Positions 8,977-19,536 of a DNA stretch of 64,000 nt are shown here, in pieces; positions within the stretch are counted from its first letter, which is position 1, and the number at the start of each line of letters is the position of its first letter. Below the pieces are notes generated by a model that searched no databases, was not told where the DNA came from, and saw only the letters and a program-made list of their open reading frames with translations. The stretch covers positions 186,001 to 250,000 of the forward strand of contig NZ_AUAV01000008.1 in assembly GCF_000428905.1 (NCBI RefSeq), read 5' to 3'. The translations under genes and the position numbers were made by a program. This DNA is from Brumicola pallidula DSM 14239 = ACAM 615. Lineage in GTDB: Bacteria; Pseudomonadota; Gammaproteobacteria; Enterobacterales; Alteromonadaceae.

Positions 8977-10019
8977 TAATTAATGCCTCCAAATTCTCTA
9001 CTTATCACGCTAACGCTTCCACTATCGCCATCGAGTTTAAAAATGCTGGTCATTTTAAACGTCGCATTATTGTAACGGGTTTTAGTCAATAGCATGAAAT
9101 AATTTGTTTTTAAAACAAACCACTTTTTCTGATCATCGGTTAGTTGTTTGGCCATAATTTCTGGTTCAGAGAAAAAGTCGTTGGTATTTGCAAATCCATC
9201 CAGTGGACGCGATGCTATAATGCGTTTTGCGGCATCCACCGTAATATTCAGGATGGCGCCAAGTACGTGCGCATTCTCTTCTGTTACGGTGTTAATATTT
9301 ATTTCCATGATGTTAAATGCTAAATCAGGAATAACACAAACATGCGGTAGTAAATTACGCAGATCACTCATTTCAATGCCATTAATTAAACGTAATTCCG
9401 ATTTATTTGTCATTAATGCATTTGCTGCGACATAGGGGAAACGCAATGACTCATACTCTGCGTCCTCAGCGCCATAACCGGTAATATCGCCGTCGGCATC
9501 AAGCCAATCAATGAGTGAATCGCGCACTGTGTCAGCGGTAAATGAGTCAACATCGTCGATGCTTAAAAGCATGAGCTTATAAAAAGCTTGAGCCGTGCCG
9601 TTTGCTGCTTTGTTTGGATCTTGTGGTTCCTGAGGTTGAGGCAGGCTCAATGTGTTTAAATTAAAACAAGACTGCAAGTCAACTAATTCAGCTTGAATGC
9701 CACCACCATCAATTGGGTACTCAAATACTTGAGCCCAAGGTTGACCTAAATTCATACTATCAGGCGACAAGGTCATGAGTTGGTTCAACGATTTTTCGGC
9801 AAATTGCTCGGCGCCAACGGCATACCAATAGGCTTGATTGTTGTCTTTGATGTTTACTGTTCTGGCTATGTTGAGTTGTAATCGCGCCATCATTTCAGTG
9901 GCTAGGACGCTCACAATAGCGACAATAAGTAAAATAACTAAAAGGGCAATGCCGCGTTGTGATCTAGCTTGCAGGTTTGATAAATACTTGCGCTGCACGT
10001 TGGCTCGATTTAGCTTCAT
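8976..10019 (-). CDS. gspK: Type II secretion minor pseudopilin K
   Basis: GspK caps the pseudopilus tip. The prepilin processing site is seen at about residue 23-24 (RG|IALLVILLIV). As in other GspK proteins the residue at +5 is not Glu but hydrophobic. A large globular insert of about 300 residues follows, with the acidic calcium-type segment DWLDADGDITGYGAED at about 170-185. The ATG overlaps the end of gspJ by 4 bases. Confidence 0.93.
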   Translation of the reverse strand: MKLNRANVQRKYLSNLQARSQRGIALLVILLIVAIVSVLATEMMARLQLNIARTVNIKDNNQAYWYAVGAEQFAEKSLNQLMTLSPDSMNLGQPWAQVFEYPIDGGGIQAELVDLQSCFNLNTLSLPQPQEPQDPNKAANGTAQAFYKLMLLSIDDVDSFTADTVRDSLIDWLDADGDITGYGAEDAEYESLRFPYVAANALMTNKSELRLINGIEMSDLRNLLPHVCVIPDLAFNIMEININTVTEENAHVLGAILNITVDAAKRIIASRPLDGFANTNDFFSEPEIMAKQLTDDQKKWFVLKTNYFMLLTKTRYNNATFKMTSIFKLDGDSGSVSVISREFGGIN

Positions 10020-10648
10020 CGACGCACCTTAAATTCGCGTCGAATTTCGCCGTAGACTTCCGATTTAATAATAATGGCAACTGCAATAGGGAGTTCATCA
10101 ACCGACTTTGCTTCTTCCCATTCAAATGATTTTTTATCAAATTTTTCTAAAAATTCGAAGCTTACTGATTCAACCCCTTCGAGCAAAACGCGCACTTTGG
10201 GCTCAAAACCAATCGCATTATCAACATAAGTCGAATATAAACGCTGAAGTTCTTTGTTCTGCGTTCTGTAGGCGACCGATTGTAATGTACTTCTGCGTAA
10301 GGTTAATTGTGGATTATGCCAACCTGAACGCACAAAGCCTAAACCGTCGCTTTCACTTTCAAAGGCGAACCTACCGGCAAATACTAAGGTGTCTGATACT
10401 TCGCCTTCTAGTCTGGTCTTACGTGGTACCATTTGCAAAAAGTCGCGCTCAATAATCAGCATGGCCCGTTGCATTGCCTGCAGTGATTGCATGCGTTGGT
10501 CTGATAAGTCGTTTTTAGCCGAAACTGCGGTCAACATAGCAACGGAACCTACCGCAATCAACGCAAAAATAGCCATCGCAACAAGAATTTCAATCAGTGT
10601 AAAACCCGATTGCTTAGTATTTATTGGGTGTTTATTGAGTCTACCCAT
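10016..10648 (-). CDS. gspJ: Type II secretion minor pseudopilin J
   Basis: GspJ is a minor pseudopilin of the tip complex with GspI and GspK. The prepilin motif KQSGFTLIEILVAMAIFALIA lies at residues 13-33, with Gly at -1 and Glu at +5. The 210-residue length is normal. It overlaps gspI by 8 bases and gspK by 4, so the minor pilins are tightly coupled. Confidence 0.94.
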   Translation of the reverse strand: MGRLNKHPINTKQSGFTLIEILVAMAIFALIAVGSVAMLTAVSAKNDLSDQRMQSLQAMQRAMLIIERDFLQMVPRKTRLEGEVSDTLVFAGRFAFESESDGLGFVRSGWHNPQLTLRRSTLQSVAYRTQNKELQRLYSTYVDNAIGFEPKVRVLLEGVESVSFEFLEKFDKKSFEWEEAKSVDELPIAVAIIIKSEVYGEIRREFKVRR

Positions 10649-11057
10649 TAGACTTCGCTACATAGGTAGTGACTGAAAGAATAGTGCCTTTATATTCAGG
10701 GTCATTGCCCACAGAGATGATAATCGCCTTGAGCTTTTCGTCGGTAGTAGCTTGCACTTCTTGTTTCCAATACCAAGTTCGGTTCAGCATGTCGACGCTG
10801 CCACGTTCATTATTTTTTGGTGGCCAAGTGTTTTCAGACTGCAATGTCGCGCGTGTCAATTGATTGTTAGCTACCCAAGTGGCAAAGGTCATTTCCTCGA
10901 GCTTGCCGACAGAATTGATGTGCTCAGTCGTGGTTTTAATAATAGCGGCGCCAGCAACGGCAAAAATAAACATAGCGACCATGACTTCGAGTAGCGTAAA
11001 ACCAGCTTGTTGAGGCTTAAACTGAACACCTTTTGCACAGGTTAATACTTTACTCAT
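10641..11057 (-). CDS. gspI: Type II secretion minor pseudopilin I
   Basis: GspI nucleates the tip complex. The prepilin motif QAGFTLLEVMVAMFIFAVA is near residue 18, after a longer than usual basic leader. The 138-residue length is typical, and the C-terminal half holds TWYWKQEV. It overlaps gspH by 4 bases (ATGA) and gspJ by 8. Confidence 0.93.
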   Translation of the reverse strand: MSKVLTCAKGVQFKPQQAGFTLLEVMVAMFIFAVAGAAIIKTTTEHINSVGKLEEMTFATWVANNQLTRATLQSENTWPPKNNERGSVDMLNRTWYWKQEVQATTDEKLKAIIISVGNDPEYKGTILSVTTYVAKSNG

Positions 11058-11665
11058 TGCTGCATGTCCTCTGGCACAATACGTTCTATTGGAGTTACGT
11101 CTTTGGCTCGTAATGTAAAGGTAATAGGGCCCTCGTTGCTGAATGTGTCCTCAAACGTAATTGTTAATTCAAATGGCGTAAGGTCACCACTTGAAAGCAA
11201 AAATAGTTGCGGTGGCGGCGGCACAATGTCCTCTTCATTGCCTATTTCAACACCGTCGTCACTGACGCTTAATTCTTCGTCAAATAGGCTACGGTCAAAT
11301 AGTTGCTCTTCTTGCTGCCATGGCAAGTCGTCGAGGAAAAGCTGAAGTGTCATGTCCTCGGGCAATTGATAGCTTTCAAACAGTTTTTGCCCGGCTAACT
11401 CTACCCAGTCGTCGTCATCATCGAGGGCAACATAGGTATAGGTGTTTTCTTCTTCATCGATACGAATGCCCAGTTGAACCTGATTCAATATGGCGTAGTC
11501 ACTGGCCATATCAAATACGACTTGAAAGCGTTTTGCTTGTTGGTTGACTTTGTCGTAGTTGTTGGTGCCAAGAGCAGTATAGGAAACAACAGAGATCATT
11601 AGACCCATCAGTGCAAGTACGAGCATTATTTCGATGAGTGTAAAACCTGTTTGCTGCTTGCGCAC
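11054..11665 (-). CDS. gspH: Type II secretion minor pseudopilin H
   Basis: GspH is a minor pseudopilin. I place the start at the GTG 11663-11665 (VRKQQTGFTLIEIM), which has a GAGG Shine-Dalgarno and gives 203 residues. The frame is open further upstream, but that part overlaps gspG in another frame and would put the prepilin motif far from the N-terminus. Processing is at TG|FTLIE. The globular part is unusually acidic (runs of Asp near ALDDDDDW and several Asp/Glu clusters around residues 110-150) and has a PPPP stretch. Confidence 0.88.
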   Translation of the reverse strand: MRKQQTGFTLIEIMLVLALMGLMISVVSYTALGTNNYDKVNQQAKRFQVVFDMASDYAILNQVQLGIRIDEEENTYTYVALDDDDDWVELAGQKLFESYQLPEDMTLQLFLDDLPWQQEEQLFDRSLFDEELSVSDDGVEIGNEEDIVPPPPQLFLLSSGDLTPFELTITFEDTFSNEGPITFTLRAKDVTPIERIVPEDMQQ

Positions 11666-11696
11666 GTTATCCCTCGCTTTTATTAAGTCGATTTTT

Positions 11697-12185
11697 TTAC
11701 TGAAGATAATCGTTGATATTCCAAGTACCAATATCATCGTCGGTACCTTCTTCCATATCGGGTCCAAAAGAATAAATGTCAACGATATCGATTTCGCCGG
11801 GACTAAGCAGTTGATACGGATTCCCCCAAGGGTCAAGCGGTAGACGTTTGATAAAGCCTTCGTTCGGGTAATTTCTTGGAATAGGTTCAATGGTAGGCAT
11901 GGTTACCAACGCGTCTAACCCTTGCTCTGTGGTCGGAAAACGATTGGTGCGTAGCTTAAACATTTCCAGTTGACCTTCGAGCGTTTGAATATCAACAGCC
12001 GCCTTTTTGATCTGAGCTGTGCCTTGGTTTTCGAAAATCTGTGGTGCCACAAATGCAGCCATCATACCGATAATAAAAAGTACCACCATAATTTCGATTA
12101 AGGTAAAACCCAACTCATGCTTTGTGCCGTTGCGAGTTGCCTGTTTGCGTTCATTTAACGCCATAACACGTGCCTGATTACTCAT
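11697..12185 (-). CDS. gspG: Type II secretion major pseudopilin G
   Basis: GspG is the main subunit of the pseudopilus that pushes folded exoproteins through the secretin. The leader is rather long (about 27 residues) and the prepilin motif LGFTLIEIMVVLFIIGMMAA is intact. The conserved RFPTTEQGLDALV and the C-terminal acidic calcium loop (GPDMEEGTDDDIGTW) are present. Start at 12185 is supported by AGAGG upstream; an internal Met at residue 8 would give the more usual leader. Confidence 0.96.
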   Translation of the reverse strand: MSNQARVMALNERKQATRNGTKHELGFTLIEIMVVLFIIGMMAAFVAPQIFENQGTAQIKKAAVDIQTLEGQLEMFKLRTNRFPTTEQGLDALVTMPTIEPIPRNYPNEGFIKRLPLDPWGNPYQLLSPGEIDIVDIYSFGPDMEEGTDDDIGTWNINDYLQ

Positions 12186-12197
12186 AAAAATTACCTC

Positions 12198-13412
12198 TTA
12201 GACTAAACTGTTTAATGCCAATATAGGCATTAGAATTGCCATTACTATAAATAGTACAACACCGGCCATAACAACAATCAGCACGGGCTCGAATATTTTC
12301 AGAGAGATGCTCACGGTCGACTCAAACTCTCTATCTTGGTTGTCGGCGGCTCGCGCTAACATTTGTTGTAACTCGCCAGAACGCTCACCGGATGCAATCA
12401 TATGCATCATCATTGGTGGAAAAATTTTGGCATGGTCCAACGCGCTTCTTAAGCTCGATCCTTCTTTTACCTTTGAGGCTGCCTCTTTGACTGCGCCTTT
12501 AAGGTGAAGGTTTTCTAACACGTTGCCTGCAATGCGCATTGATTCTAATAAAGGCACAGCACTGGCGGTTAATATGCTCAATGTGCGAGCAAATCTTGCA
12601 GTGTTGGTGCTCCTTGTCAAACGACCAACAAAGGGCATACGTAATAATTTCTTATCATATTTTAATCGTATGCGAGGGATAGTTAATAGTTTCGCCACTA
12701 AAAATATAATTAGCACAAACAAAATAGCCGCATAAATTCCGTAGTTTTGCACCGCGTTACTGATGGTAATAAGAACGTTGGTGATGGTGGGTAACTCTTG
12801 TCCCATTTGATCAAACTGGCCAACAATAGTAGGGACGACTTGCACTAACAACATAATCACAACGGCAACAGCAACAGTCATCATTATTAAGGGGTAGACC
12901 AAGGCTTGAATAATCTGATTACGCGTTTTTTCTCTATTTTCAGTGTATTGGGCGAGTCGGTTTAGTACGGTATCCAAGTGTCCAGATTTTTCACCTGCGG
13001 CGACCATGGCGCGAAATAGGTTATCAAAAACATAAGGAAATTCAGATAATGCTTCGGCAAATCCGTGGCCTTCGACCACTTTGCTGCGCACCGCCATCAT
13101 CATGTTTTTATGACGTGGTTTTTCGCACTGCTCAGCAACGGCGAGTAAGGCTTCTTCAATGGGCAAAGCTGACTCAATCAACGTCGCCATTTGACGTGTT
13201 AATAAGGCCAGTTCACTGGCCGAAATCTTAGCTTTAAATAATGAGAAGGAGGCCTGATTCTTCTTCTCTTGCTCAGCTACTTGCTCAACTTCAAGTGGAA
13301 TAAAACCCTGCTCACGAATTTGTTGGCGGATTTGGCGGGCGTTATCGCCTTCCAATACACCGTTTTTGGATTTTCCATTGGCATCCATGGCCTTATATGC
13401 GAAGGCTGCCAT
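12198..13412 (-). CDS. gspF: Type II secretion inner-membrane platform protein F
   Basis: GspF is the polytopic core of the assembly platform. The 404 residues show the two repeated helical T2SSF domains (about 70-195 and 275-395), each followed by membrane helices, and the conserved VAAGEKSGHL and IASGERSGEL signatures. It is separated from gspE by one base and from gspG by 12. Confidence 0.96.
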   Translation of the reverse strand: MAAFAYKAMDANGKSKNGVLEGDNARQIRQQIREQGFIPLEVEQVAEQEKKNQASFSLFKAKISASELALLTRQMATLIESALPIEEALLAVAEQCEKPRHKNMMMAVRSKVVEGHGFAEALSEFPYVFDNLFRAMVAAGEKSGHLDTVLNRLAQYTENREKTRNQIIQALVYPLIMMTVAVAVVIMLLVQVVPTIVGQFDQMGQELPTITNVLITISNAVQNYGIYAAILFVLIIFLVAKLLTIPRIRLKYDKKLLRMPFVGRLTRSTNTARFARTLSILTASAVPLLESMRIAGNVLENLHLKGAVKEAASKVKEGSSLRSALDHAKIFPPMMMHMIASGERSGELQQMLARAADNQDREFESTVSISLKIFEPVLIVVMAGVVLFIVMAILMPILALNSLV

Positions 13413-13413
13413 A

Positions 13414-14976
13414 TTATTCCTCTCTGGTAACTCGTAATACTTCCTCTAAAGAAGTGACTCCGAGTAATACTTTGTCGCAGCCATCTTGACGAATAGAAGG
13501 AGTGGTTTTGCGTATGTGCTTTTCAATCGCTTGCTCACCCTTGCCTTCGTGCATCATTTCGCGGATACGTTCATCAACGATCAACTGTTCATGAATACCG
13601 GTTCGGCCTCGGTAGCCAGTGTGGTTGCAAGCAGTGCAACCAACGGGGCGATATATAACCACTTGTTCGCCATTCGCAATATTCAATGTTTCGCGCTCAG
13701 TAACGGTTGGTTCGTGAGGCTTCTTACATTCCTTGCACAATTTGCGAACTAGGCGTTGTGACAACACTGACAATAAACTACTCGATAACAAAAACGGCTC
13801 AATGCCCATGTCTTCTAAGCGAGTAATGGCGCCAGCCGCGGTATTTGTATGCAACGTTGACAATACCAAGTGGCCGGTTAAACTTGCTTGTACCGCAATT
13901 TGTGCTGTTTCAAAATCACGTATTTCACCGACCATAACCACATCAGGATCTTGGCGTAGTATGGCTCTTAAGCCTCTTGCAAACGTCATGTCAACACGCG
14001 GGTTAACTTGTGTTTGACCAATACCTTCCAAGTCGAATTCAATCGGATCTTCAACCGTAAGAATGTTGCGGTCTTTAGAATTTATCTCGCTTAAACCGGC
14101 ATATAGCGTGGTACTTTTACCTGAGCCTGTGGGGCCGGTGACCAACATGATGCCATGTGGTTTGCGAATAAGACCAGAGAAGTGAATGCGATTATCTAGG
14201 GTCATGCCCAAGTCTTGTAAATCAAGACGCGCATTATTTTTATCGAGTAAGCGCAATACCACACGTTCGCCATGACTCGAGGGCATAGTGGATACACGCA
14301 CATCAACTGCACGTCCTGCGATCCGCAAGCTTATACGCCCATCTTGGGGTACACGTTTTTCAGCGATATCCATTTTTGACATGACTTTAATACGCGACAC
14401 CAACATAGAAGACATTTTGCGGTGAGGACGTAATATTTCACGCAACACGCCATCAACACGGAAGCGAACGACTAACTGATTTTCAAAGGTCTCGATGTGA
14501 ATATCAGAAGCACCTTCTTTAATTGCTTCCCCAAGCATGGCGTTAATAAGGCGAATAATCGGTGCGTCGCCTTCACTTTCAAGTAAGTCTTCTGTGTCGG
14601 GTAAGTCTTCGGCTAATGATAGCAAATCGCTTTCGTTACCTAAGTCTTCCATTAACTGTTTGGCGGCACTTGAATCGCGCTGAAAGCTACTGGTCAGCAA
14701 TTCTTCAAAACGGTTTTCAGCAATTTCTTCAAGCACAAAGGTTTGCTTTAGAAAGCGTCGAACTTCAGCAAATACAGACAATTCGGTGCTTGGCGTATGG
14801 TAGACCTTAACCGGTTCGTGCGCCGACTCGACTAACACTTTAAAGCGTTTGGCAAAGCTAAATGGCAGTTGCAGTGCAGCTAAGGGTTCAGCTTCTTCAA
14901 TTGCGCCTTGCGTAACCTCGTCGGTAACGAGTGCCTCGGTTTCTACTAAACTAAGATCATTGATAACGTCCGACAT
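13414..14976 (-). CDS. gspE: Type II secretion ATPase E
   Basis: GspE is the cytoplasmic hexameric ATPase that powers pseudopilus growth. The 520 residues contain an N1E-type domain that binds GspL, then Walker [10 protein letters not shown] at 281-289, an Asp box, Walker [11 protein letters not shown] at about 347-356, and a four-cysteine zinc site (CKEC ... CTAC) near 415-447. All catalytic motifs are intact. It abuts gspD (2-base gap) and gspF (1-base gap). Confidence 0.97.
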   Translation of the reverse strand: MSDVINDLSLVETEALVTDEVTQGAIEEAEPLAALQLPFSFAKRFKVLVESAHEPVKVYHTPSTELSVFAEVRRFLKQTFVLEEIAENRFEELLTSSFQRDSSAAKQLMEDLGNESDLLSLAEDLPDTEDLLESEGDAPIIRLINAMLGEAIKEGASDIHIETFENQLVVRFRVDGVLREILRPHRKMSSMLVSRIKVMSKMDIAEKRVPQDGRISLRIAGRAVDVRVSTMPSSHGERVVLRLLDKNNARLDLQDLGMTLDNRIHFSGLIRKPHGIMLVTGPTGSGKSTTLYAGLSEINSKDRNILTVEDPIEFDLEGIGQTQVNPRVDMTFARGLRAILRQDPDVVMVGEIRDFETAQIAVQASLTGHLVLSTLHTNTAAGAITRLEDMGIEPFLLSSSLLSVLSQRLVRKLCKECKKPHEPTVTERETLNIANGEQVVIYRPVGCTACNHTGYRGRTGIHEQLIVDERIREMMHEGKGEQAIEKHIRKTTPSIRQDGCDKVLLGVTSLEEVLRVTREE

Positions 14977-14978
14977 CG

Positions 14979-17057
14979 CTAATCGTTACCTTGTTTGGCT
15001 TTCTTTTCTTCGTCTCGCAAGTAAGTATCAAAAGAAGGCGGTAAAGTCATCGAGTCATCCCATGCAGGTAACGCAGGCCCTTCGGTGAATGGCATTAATG
15101 GTACACCTTCAGATTGACGTTTTAACTGCTCTGCACGAATATAATTATACTTTTGTAAGCTAATTTTATTTGAGGTGATACCGTCTCGTATGATGGTAGG
15201 ACGAATAAATACCATCAAATTACGTTTGCGCTTGCTCACTGTTGTTGACTTAAATAAGTGGCCAAGAATGGGTATATCGCCTAGTAAAGGCACTTTAGAA
15301 ATACTTTCTTGAACGTCCTCATCAATTAGGCCGCCCAACACAATTGTACCGCCATCATCCACAATAACCGTGGTTTTGATTTCACGCTTATTAATTGAAA
15401 TATCAACCGAGGTTGCACCAGATACACTGGATACTTCTTGTTCTATTTGCAATTGAATAGCGTCACCTTCGTTAATTTGCGGCGTCACTTTGAGTTTAAT
15501 ACCAACATCTTGACGCGTAACTTGTTGGAATGGGTTAGCGTTATTCGAGCCGGTAGCAGAGCCAGTAATGATTGGCACTTCTTGGCCGACTATAAAAAAG
15601 GCCTCCTCGTTATCCATCGTGGTTAAGTGCGGTGTTGCTAGGATATTAGAATTGGTGTCTGTGCTGACCGCTTGCACAACGGCGCCCCAACCATTGTTGA
15701 CAACGCCAGCAAGCAAACCATTAGCACCGCCAAGTAAGGCAGCAAGTGGCGCATAGTTACCTTCTACAGTAGTGGTTGTTGCCACTGTGTCAGCATTTGA
15801 ATTAGTCGTAAAGCCTTTCACTTCAGTACTTTCTGCTTCACGCAAAGCAACGCCGAGTGAACCAACACCAATGACACCATTCGTAAATTGTGTACCTCCG
15901 CCTTCTTCTGATACCCACTGTACACCTAATGTAGTGCCGTCGCCTTCGAATACTTCAACGATAATCGCTTCAACTTGCACTTGTGCACGACGTACATCGA
16001 GTCTGCGTATAACGTCTTCAAGTGAGCGCATCATGTCGGGCTCAGCAGTGATCACCAATGAGTTAGAGTCTTCATGCGAATCGATACTGATATCACGATT
16101 GCTATTGCCACCGCGACGCTGGGTTGTGCTACCACCTTGGTTATCGGCCTGAATACCAGCGCTGACGCCTTGTAATACGTTGACTAAGTCTTCAGCTTTG
16201 GCGTAATTTAAGCTAATCACACGCGTATTGCCGTTGGTTTCCAATTCTTGATCCATGCGACTAACAAGGTTAATTAAGCGCTGACGCGCTTTTATATCGC
16301 CGCTGACAATGATGCTGTTTGTGCGGTCATCTGCGACCACACGAGGGTCTGATTTACCCACTCCACCGGCTGACTTACCTTGCGATTTATTAATACTTTC
16401 AATGATACGCACCATTTCGGTCGCAGACGCATATTTAAGTTTGATGACCTCTACTTCTTCATCACCAGCGCGGTCAACGCTTTCGATAATTTTTACTAAG
16501 CGGTTTACCACCGCCGCGCGTCCAGTTAGCATCATTACATTTGATGGGTCATGGCTCACCACGTTACCGCCACCGGCTTGGTCATTCAATTGACGAAGAA
16601 TAGGTGCCAGTTCACGTACGGGCACATTGTATACTGGAAGCACTCGGGTAATCATTTCATCGCCCTTCAGAAGATCGCCATCGACGACGGGGATATTTGA
16701 TGTTTTGGCGTCTTTTGAACGGACTATTTTGAGTATACCACTTGGCATCTCAACAACCGCGAAGTCATATACTTGCAGCACGTTCATGAAAAATTGATAG
16801 TATTGTTCTTCCGTCAATAAGTCGTAGCTACGAACGGTTATTTTACCGCGCACATTAGGGTCGACGATAATCGTCCGTTGCAGGTTTTTACCGACAATAT
16901 TAATAAACTCAGTAATTTCGGTATTTTTAAAATTCGGACTATATTTCGTTGCGTAAGCATTACCGGCAACGAACAAGGTCGCTGCTATACTTGCAGCAAT
17001 TGTCGTCATCTTTAAGAATTGACGAATGCTGGTGGTTCTTTGGCTGTCCTGCCTCAT
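14979..17057 (-). CDS. gspD: Type II secretion secretin D
   Basis: GspD forms the outer-membrane channel. The 692 residues have a signal peptide ending near AYA (residue 36), an N0 domain ([16 protein letters not shown]), three N1-N3 repeats, and a C-terminal secretin core with [14 protein letters not shown]. The N3 domain has a gap-like segment rich in Gly/Asn/Gln ([17 protein letters not shown]), common in secretins. A pilotin gene (gspS) is not seen nearby. Confidence 0.96.
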   Translation of the reverse strand: MRQDSQRTTSIRQFLKMTTIAASIAATLFVAGNAYATKYSPNFKNTEITEFINIVGKNLQRTIIVDPNVRGKITVRSYDLLTEEQYYQFFMNVLQVYDFAVVEMPSGILKIVRSKDAKTSNIPVVDGDLLKGDEMITRVLPVYNVPVRELAPILRQLNDQAGGGNVVSHDPSNVMMLTGRAAVVNRLVKIIESVDRAGDEEVEVIKLKYASATEMVRIIESINKSQGKSAGGVGKSDPRVVADDRTNSIIVSGDIKARQRLINLVSRMDQELETNGNTRVISLNYAKAEDLVNVLQGVSAGIQADNQGGSTTQRRGGNSNRDISIDSHEDSNSLVITAEPDMMRSLEDVIRRLDVRRAQVQVEAIIVEVFEGDGTTLGVQWVSEEGGGTQFTNGVIGVGSLGVALREAESTEVKGFTTNSNADTVATTTTVEGNYAPLAALLGGANGLLAGVVNNGWGAVVQAVSTDTNSNILATPHLTTMDNEEAFFIVGQEVPIITGSATGSNNANPFQQVTRQDVGIKLKVTPQINEGDAIQLQIEQEVSSVSGATSVDISINKREIKTTVIVDDGGTIVLGGLIDEDVQESISKVPLLGDIPILGHLFKSTTVSKRKRNLMVFIRPTIIRDGITSNKISLQKYNYIRAEQLKRQSEGVPLMPFTEGPALPAWDDSMTLPPSFDTYLRDEEKKAKQGND

Positions 17058-17073
17058 AATACGACCTTTTTAA

Positions 17074-18072
17074 TTATTCTTCAGACGACGGAATGTCGAT
17101 ATCAAGTGACAAAGCCTCATCGCCCCTTAGCACTTCCATCTGCAGAAATTGTGCTTCTCTAAGAACGTTTATTGCTTCTAGTGATTGTGCTGGATCAGAT
17201 AAATCCAATCCATTGATTTGGGTAATAACATCACCTGAGCGCAATCCGACATTACTGAAAAATTCAGCTTGTTTGCCGGGTGACACTTGATAGCCAATTA
17301 ACGCTCCATTCGGTGCATGAGGTTTGATGGCAATAAAGTCGGTGAAGCTGGTTGGCGACTGATTAATTTGCTCGCGCATTTCCCTAACGCTAGCGGAAGA
17401 CTGATCTGGATCACTGTCCGGCATTTGAAATTCAACAGGGCCTTGTGGGGTCTCAAATTCTTGCGCCTGTTGAGGGTACCCTTGTTGCCTAATTTGATTT
17501 GCTTCATTAAAATCAATGCCGTCTAGCATCAGTGTTTCGCGAGCCAAGCCGTTTTTGATAATTACGCGGTCAATATACAGTTGGTCTAACGTGGCATTGG
17601 TGCCATCAATCTTATCACCCACGCCATAAGTATTTTGTTTCCCATTGTTTTCTACAACGGCTGCCCCCACTTTTGGGTCAGTACTGGAAACTACGCCAGT
17701 CAGTGTGAGGTTTAATTTAGTTTCGGGTGCATCGGTGATCTCAGCTAACGCAGTGACAATCGGTTTTGCATCAGGGTTGCCAAATAAATTCAATTTAGTC
17801 AGTGGCGATATATCCAAACGAGATGCGGATTGGGCCGTCGAAGTGTTAGAATTGTTGAGCAGCCTCGATTGCGACGATTCAGGCTGCGGGACAAGTCGCC
17901 AAGTTAGTTCGGCTGCGAATGCGATAAGATATAGCGAGAGCAGCACAACAATCAAAAGTATGATTTTGTTTTGGTGCTGACTATACATTCGTAAAGCAGG
18001 TTGCAATGATAAATTGGTTACTGTCATTTTCTCTGTAATATTAATATTATGAACTGTAGCTGTGTGCATCAT
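17074..18072 (-). CDS. gspC: Type II secretion protein C
   Basis: GspC connects the inner platform to the secretin and helps choose substrates. The 332 residues comprise a membrane helix near 38-58 (IILLIVVLLSLYLIAF), an HR domain at about 110-185 with ALTGVVSSTDPKVGAA-type sequence, and a C-terminal PDZ domain at about 255-328 (LRSGDVITQINGLDL). It is the first gene of the gsp operon; the promoter must lie in the 88 bases shared with divergent hslR. The start is uncertain: a Met at residue 16 would shorten the cytoplasmic tail. Confidence 0.92.
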   Translation of the reverse strand: MMHTATVHNINITEKMTVTNLSLQPALRMYSQHQNKIILLIVVLLSLYLIAFAAELTWRLVPQPESSQSRLLNNSNTSTAQSASRLDISPLTKLNLFGNPDAKPIVTALAEITDAPETKLNLTLTGVVSSTDPKVGAAVVENNGKQNTYGVGDKIDGTNATLDQLYIDRVIIKNGLARETLMLDGIDFNEANQIRQQGYPQQAQEFETPQGPVEFQMPDSDPDQSSASVREMREQINQSPTSFTDFIAIKPHAPNGALIGYQVSPGKQAEFFSNVGLRSGDVITQINGLDLSDPAQSLEAINVLREAQFLQMEVLRGDEALSLDIDIPSSEE

Positions 18073-18160
18073 ATCTAGTCATAAGGACCTGAACAATAGC
18101 TAAGCTCATAAGAGATACAATTTTTTACACTTAAAAATAACTGGTGATAGCTAAAAGACA

Positions 18161-18613
18161 ATGAAAAAACAAAATAGTGCAAATACAAACAAAAAAAACG
18201 CCAGCCAAAATAATATAGCTAAGGCGGATCAAGACGCAAAAAATGTGCGAATTGATAAATGGTTATGGGCTGCACGGTTCTGTAAAACACGTGCGATTGC
18301 CAGAGAATTAGTGCAATCGGGCAAGGTTCAGTATAATAAACAGCGTTGTAAATCCAGCAAGTTGGTTGAGTTGGACGCGACAATTCAAATTCCAGCCGGT
18401 TTTGATCAAAAAATAGTAATAGTCAAAGAGGTTATCGGGCAACGTAGAAGCGCACAATTGGCGCAATTGCTGTATGAGGAGACAGCAGAGAGTATTGCAC
18501 TTCGTGAAAAGAATGCAGTGGCCAGAAAATTAAGCATTTTTCATAGCCCAAGACCAGACGGTCGACCGGATAAGAAGCAGCGTCGACAAATTATTCAATT
18601 TAAACATCAGTAG
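18161..18613 (+). CDS. hslR: Ribosome-associated heat shock protein Hsp15
   Basis: HslR binds stalled 50S subunits that carry nascent chain and tRNA and helps recycle them after heat stress. The S4 RNA-binding domain lies at about residues 27-85 (VRIDKWLWAARFCKTRA, then GKVQYN). The first 25 residues are a Lys/Asn/Gln-rich extension and the C-terminus is basic (RPDGRPDKKQRRQI), both usual. It is followed 26 bases later by hslO. Confidence 0.94.
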   Translation: MKKQNSANTNKKNASQNNIAKADQDAKNVRIDKWLWAARFCKTRAIARELVQSGKVQYNKQRCKSSKLVELDATIQIPAGFDQKIVIVKEVIGQRRSAQLAQLLYEETAESIALREKNAVARKLSIFHSPRPDGRPDKKQRRQIIQFKHQ

Positions 18614-18639
18614 ATAGTTTATGACTTAAGTAGAGATTT

Positions 18640-19536
18640 ATGACAGTTAAGCAAGACCAGTTAGATAGATTCTTATTTGAAGATCGCAATGTGCGCGGCG
18701 AATTAGTCAAATTGTGTGATAGTTATCAGGGTATTTTAGACTCTTATCATTATCCCGCTATTATTCAAGATCTTTTGGGTGAGCTAATGGCGGCTGCCTG
18801 TTTGTTAACCGCAACACTGAAATTTGAAGGCGAAGTGTCCCTGCAAATTCAAAGCGAAGGCTTGGTTAAATATGTGGTTATTAATGGCACACATGACCAA
18901 AAGTTACGCGGTGTTGCGCGCTGGAACGAACAATTTAAGTTGCCCTCTTGTTTTGCCGAGTTATTTAAAAAAGGCTATTTGGCTATTACATTAGCACCTA
19001 AAGATGGTGAACGTTATCAGGGTATTGTAGCGCTGGACAAGCCGACATTGGCCGAATGCTTAGAAGACTATTTTTTGCAATCTGAACAGTTACTAACAAA
19101 GGTGAGTTTGTTCACGCAACGTGATGACAACGGCGCTGTTGCCGGTGGTATGTTGTTGCAAGTGGTTCCTGAAAGTAGTGAAACATCTCAAGCCGGCGAA
19201 AACCCTGATTTTGAACATTTAGGTCACATGATGAACACGCTAAAAATTGAAGAATTATTTAGCTTGCCAACGGAAGATATTTTGCATCGCTTGTATCACG
19301 AAGAAAAAATACGTCTGTTCGACTCTCAGCCGGTTACTTTTAGTTGTGATTGCTCAAAAGAGCGCAGTGCCATTGCATTACAAAATGTGTCTAAAGCTGA
19401 TTTGCTTGAGATTGTAGCTGAGGAAGGTGCTGTTGTGATGAATTGCCAGTTTTGTCATCAAGAATATCGTTTTGATGCGATTGATGTTGAAAATATACAT
19501 GCCGACAACGTGGTGGTTGACGAACAAAGGCACTAA
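18640..19536 (+). CDS. hslO: Redox-regulated chaperone Hsp33
   Basis: Hsp33 is a cytoplasmic holdase activated by oxidation. The zinc-switch cysteines are intact: CDC at 236-238 and CQFC at 269-272. The N-terminal substrate domain (with EGEVSLQIQSEGL) is complete and the length of 298 is normal. The hslR-hslO order is the E. coli order. In E. coli envZ-ompR lies close by; here about 3.9 kb of accessory genes separate them. Confidence 0.95.
   Translation: MTVKQDQLDRFLFEDRNVRGELVKLCDSYQGILDSYHYPAIIQDLLGELMAAACLLTATLKFEGEVSLQIQSEGLVKYVVINGTHDQKLRGVARWNEQFKLPSCFAELFKKGYLAITLAPKDGERYQGIVALDKPTLAECLEDYFLQSEQLLTKVSLFTQRDDNGAVAGGMLLQVVPESSETSQAGENPDFEHLGHMMNTLKIEELFSLPTEDILHRLYHEEKIRLFDSQPVTFSCDCSKERSAIALQNVSKADLLEIVAEEGAVVMNCQFCHQEYRFDAIDVENIHADNVVVDEQRH

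Noticed and set aside
11666-11890. N-terminal extension of the gspH frame
   Set aside because: It overlaps gspG in another frame and would put the prepilin motif about 80 residues from the N-terminus. The GTG at 11663-11665 has a Shine-Dalgarno.
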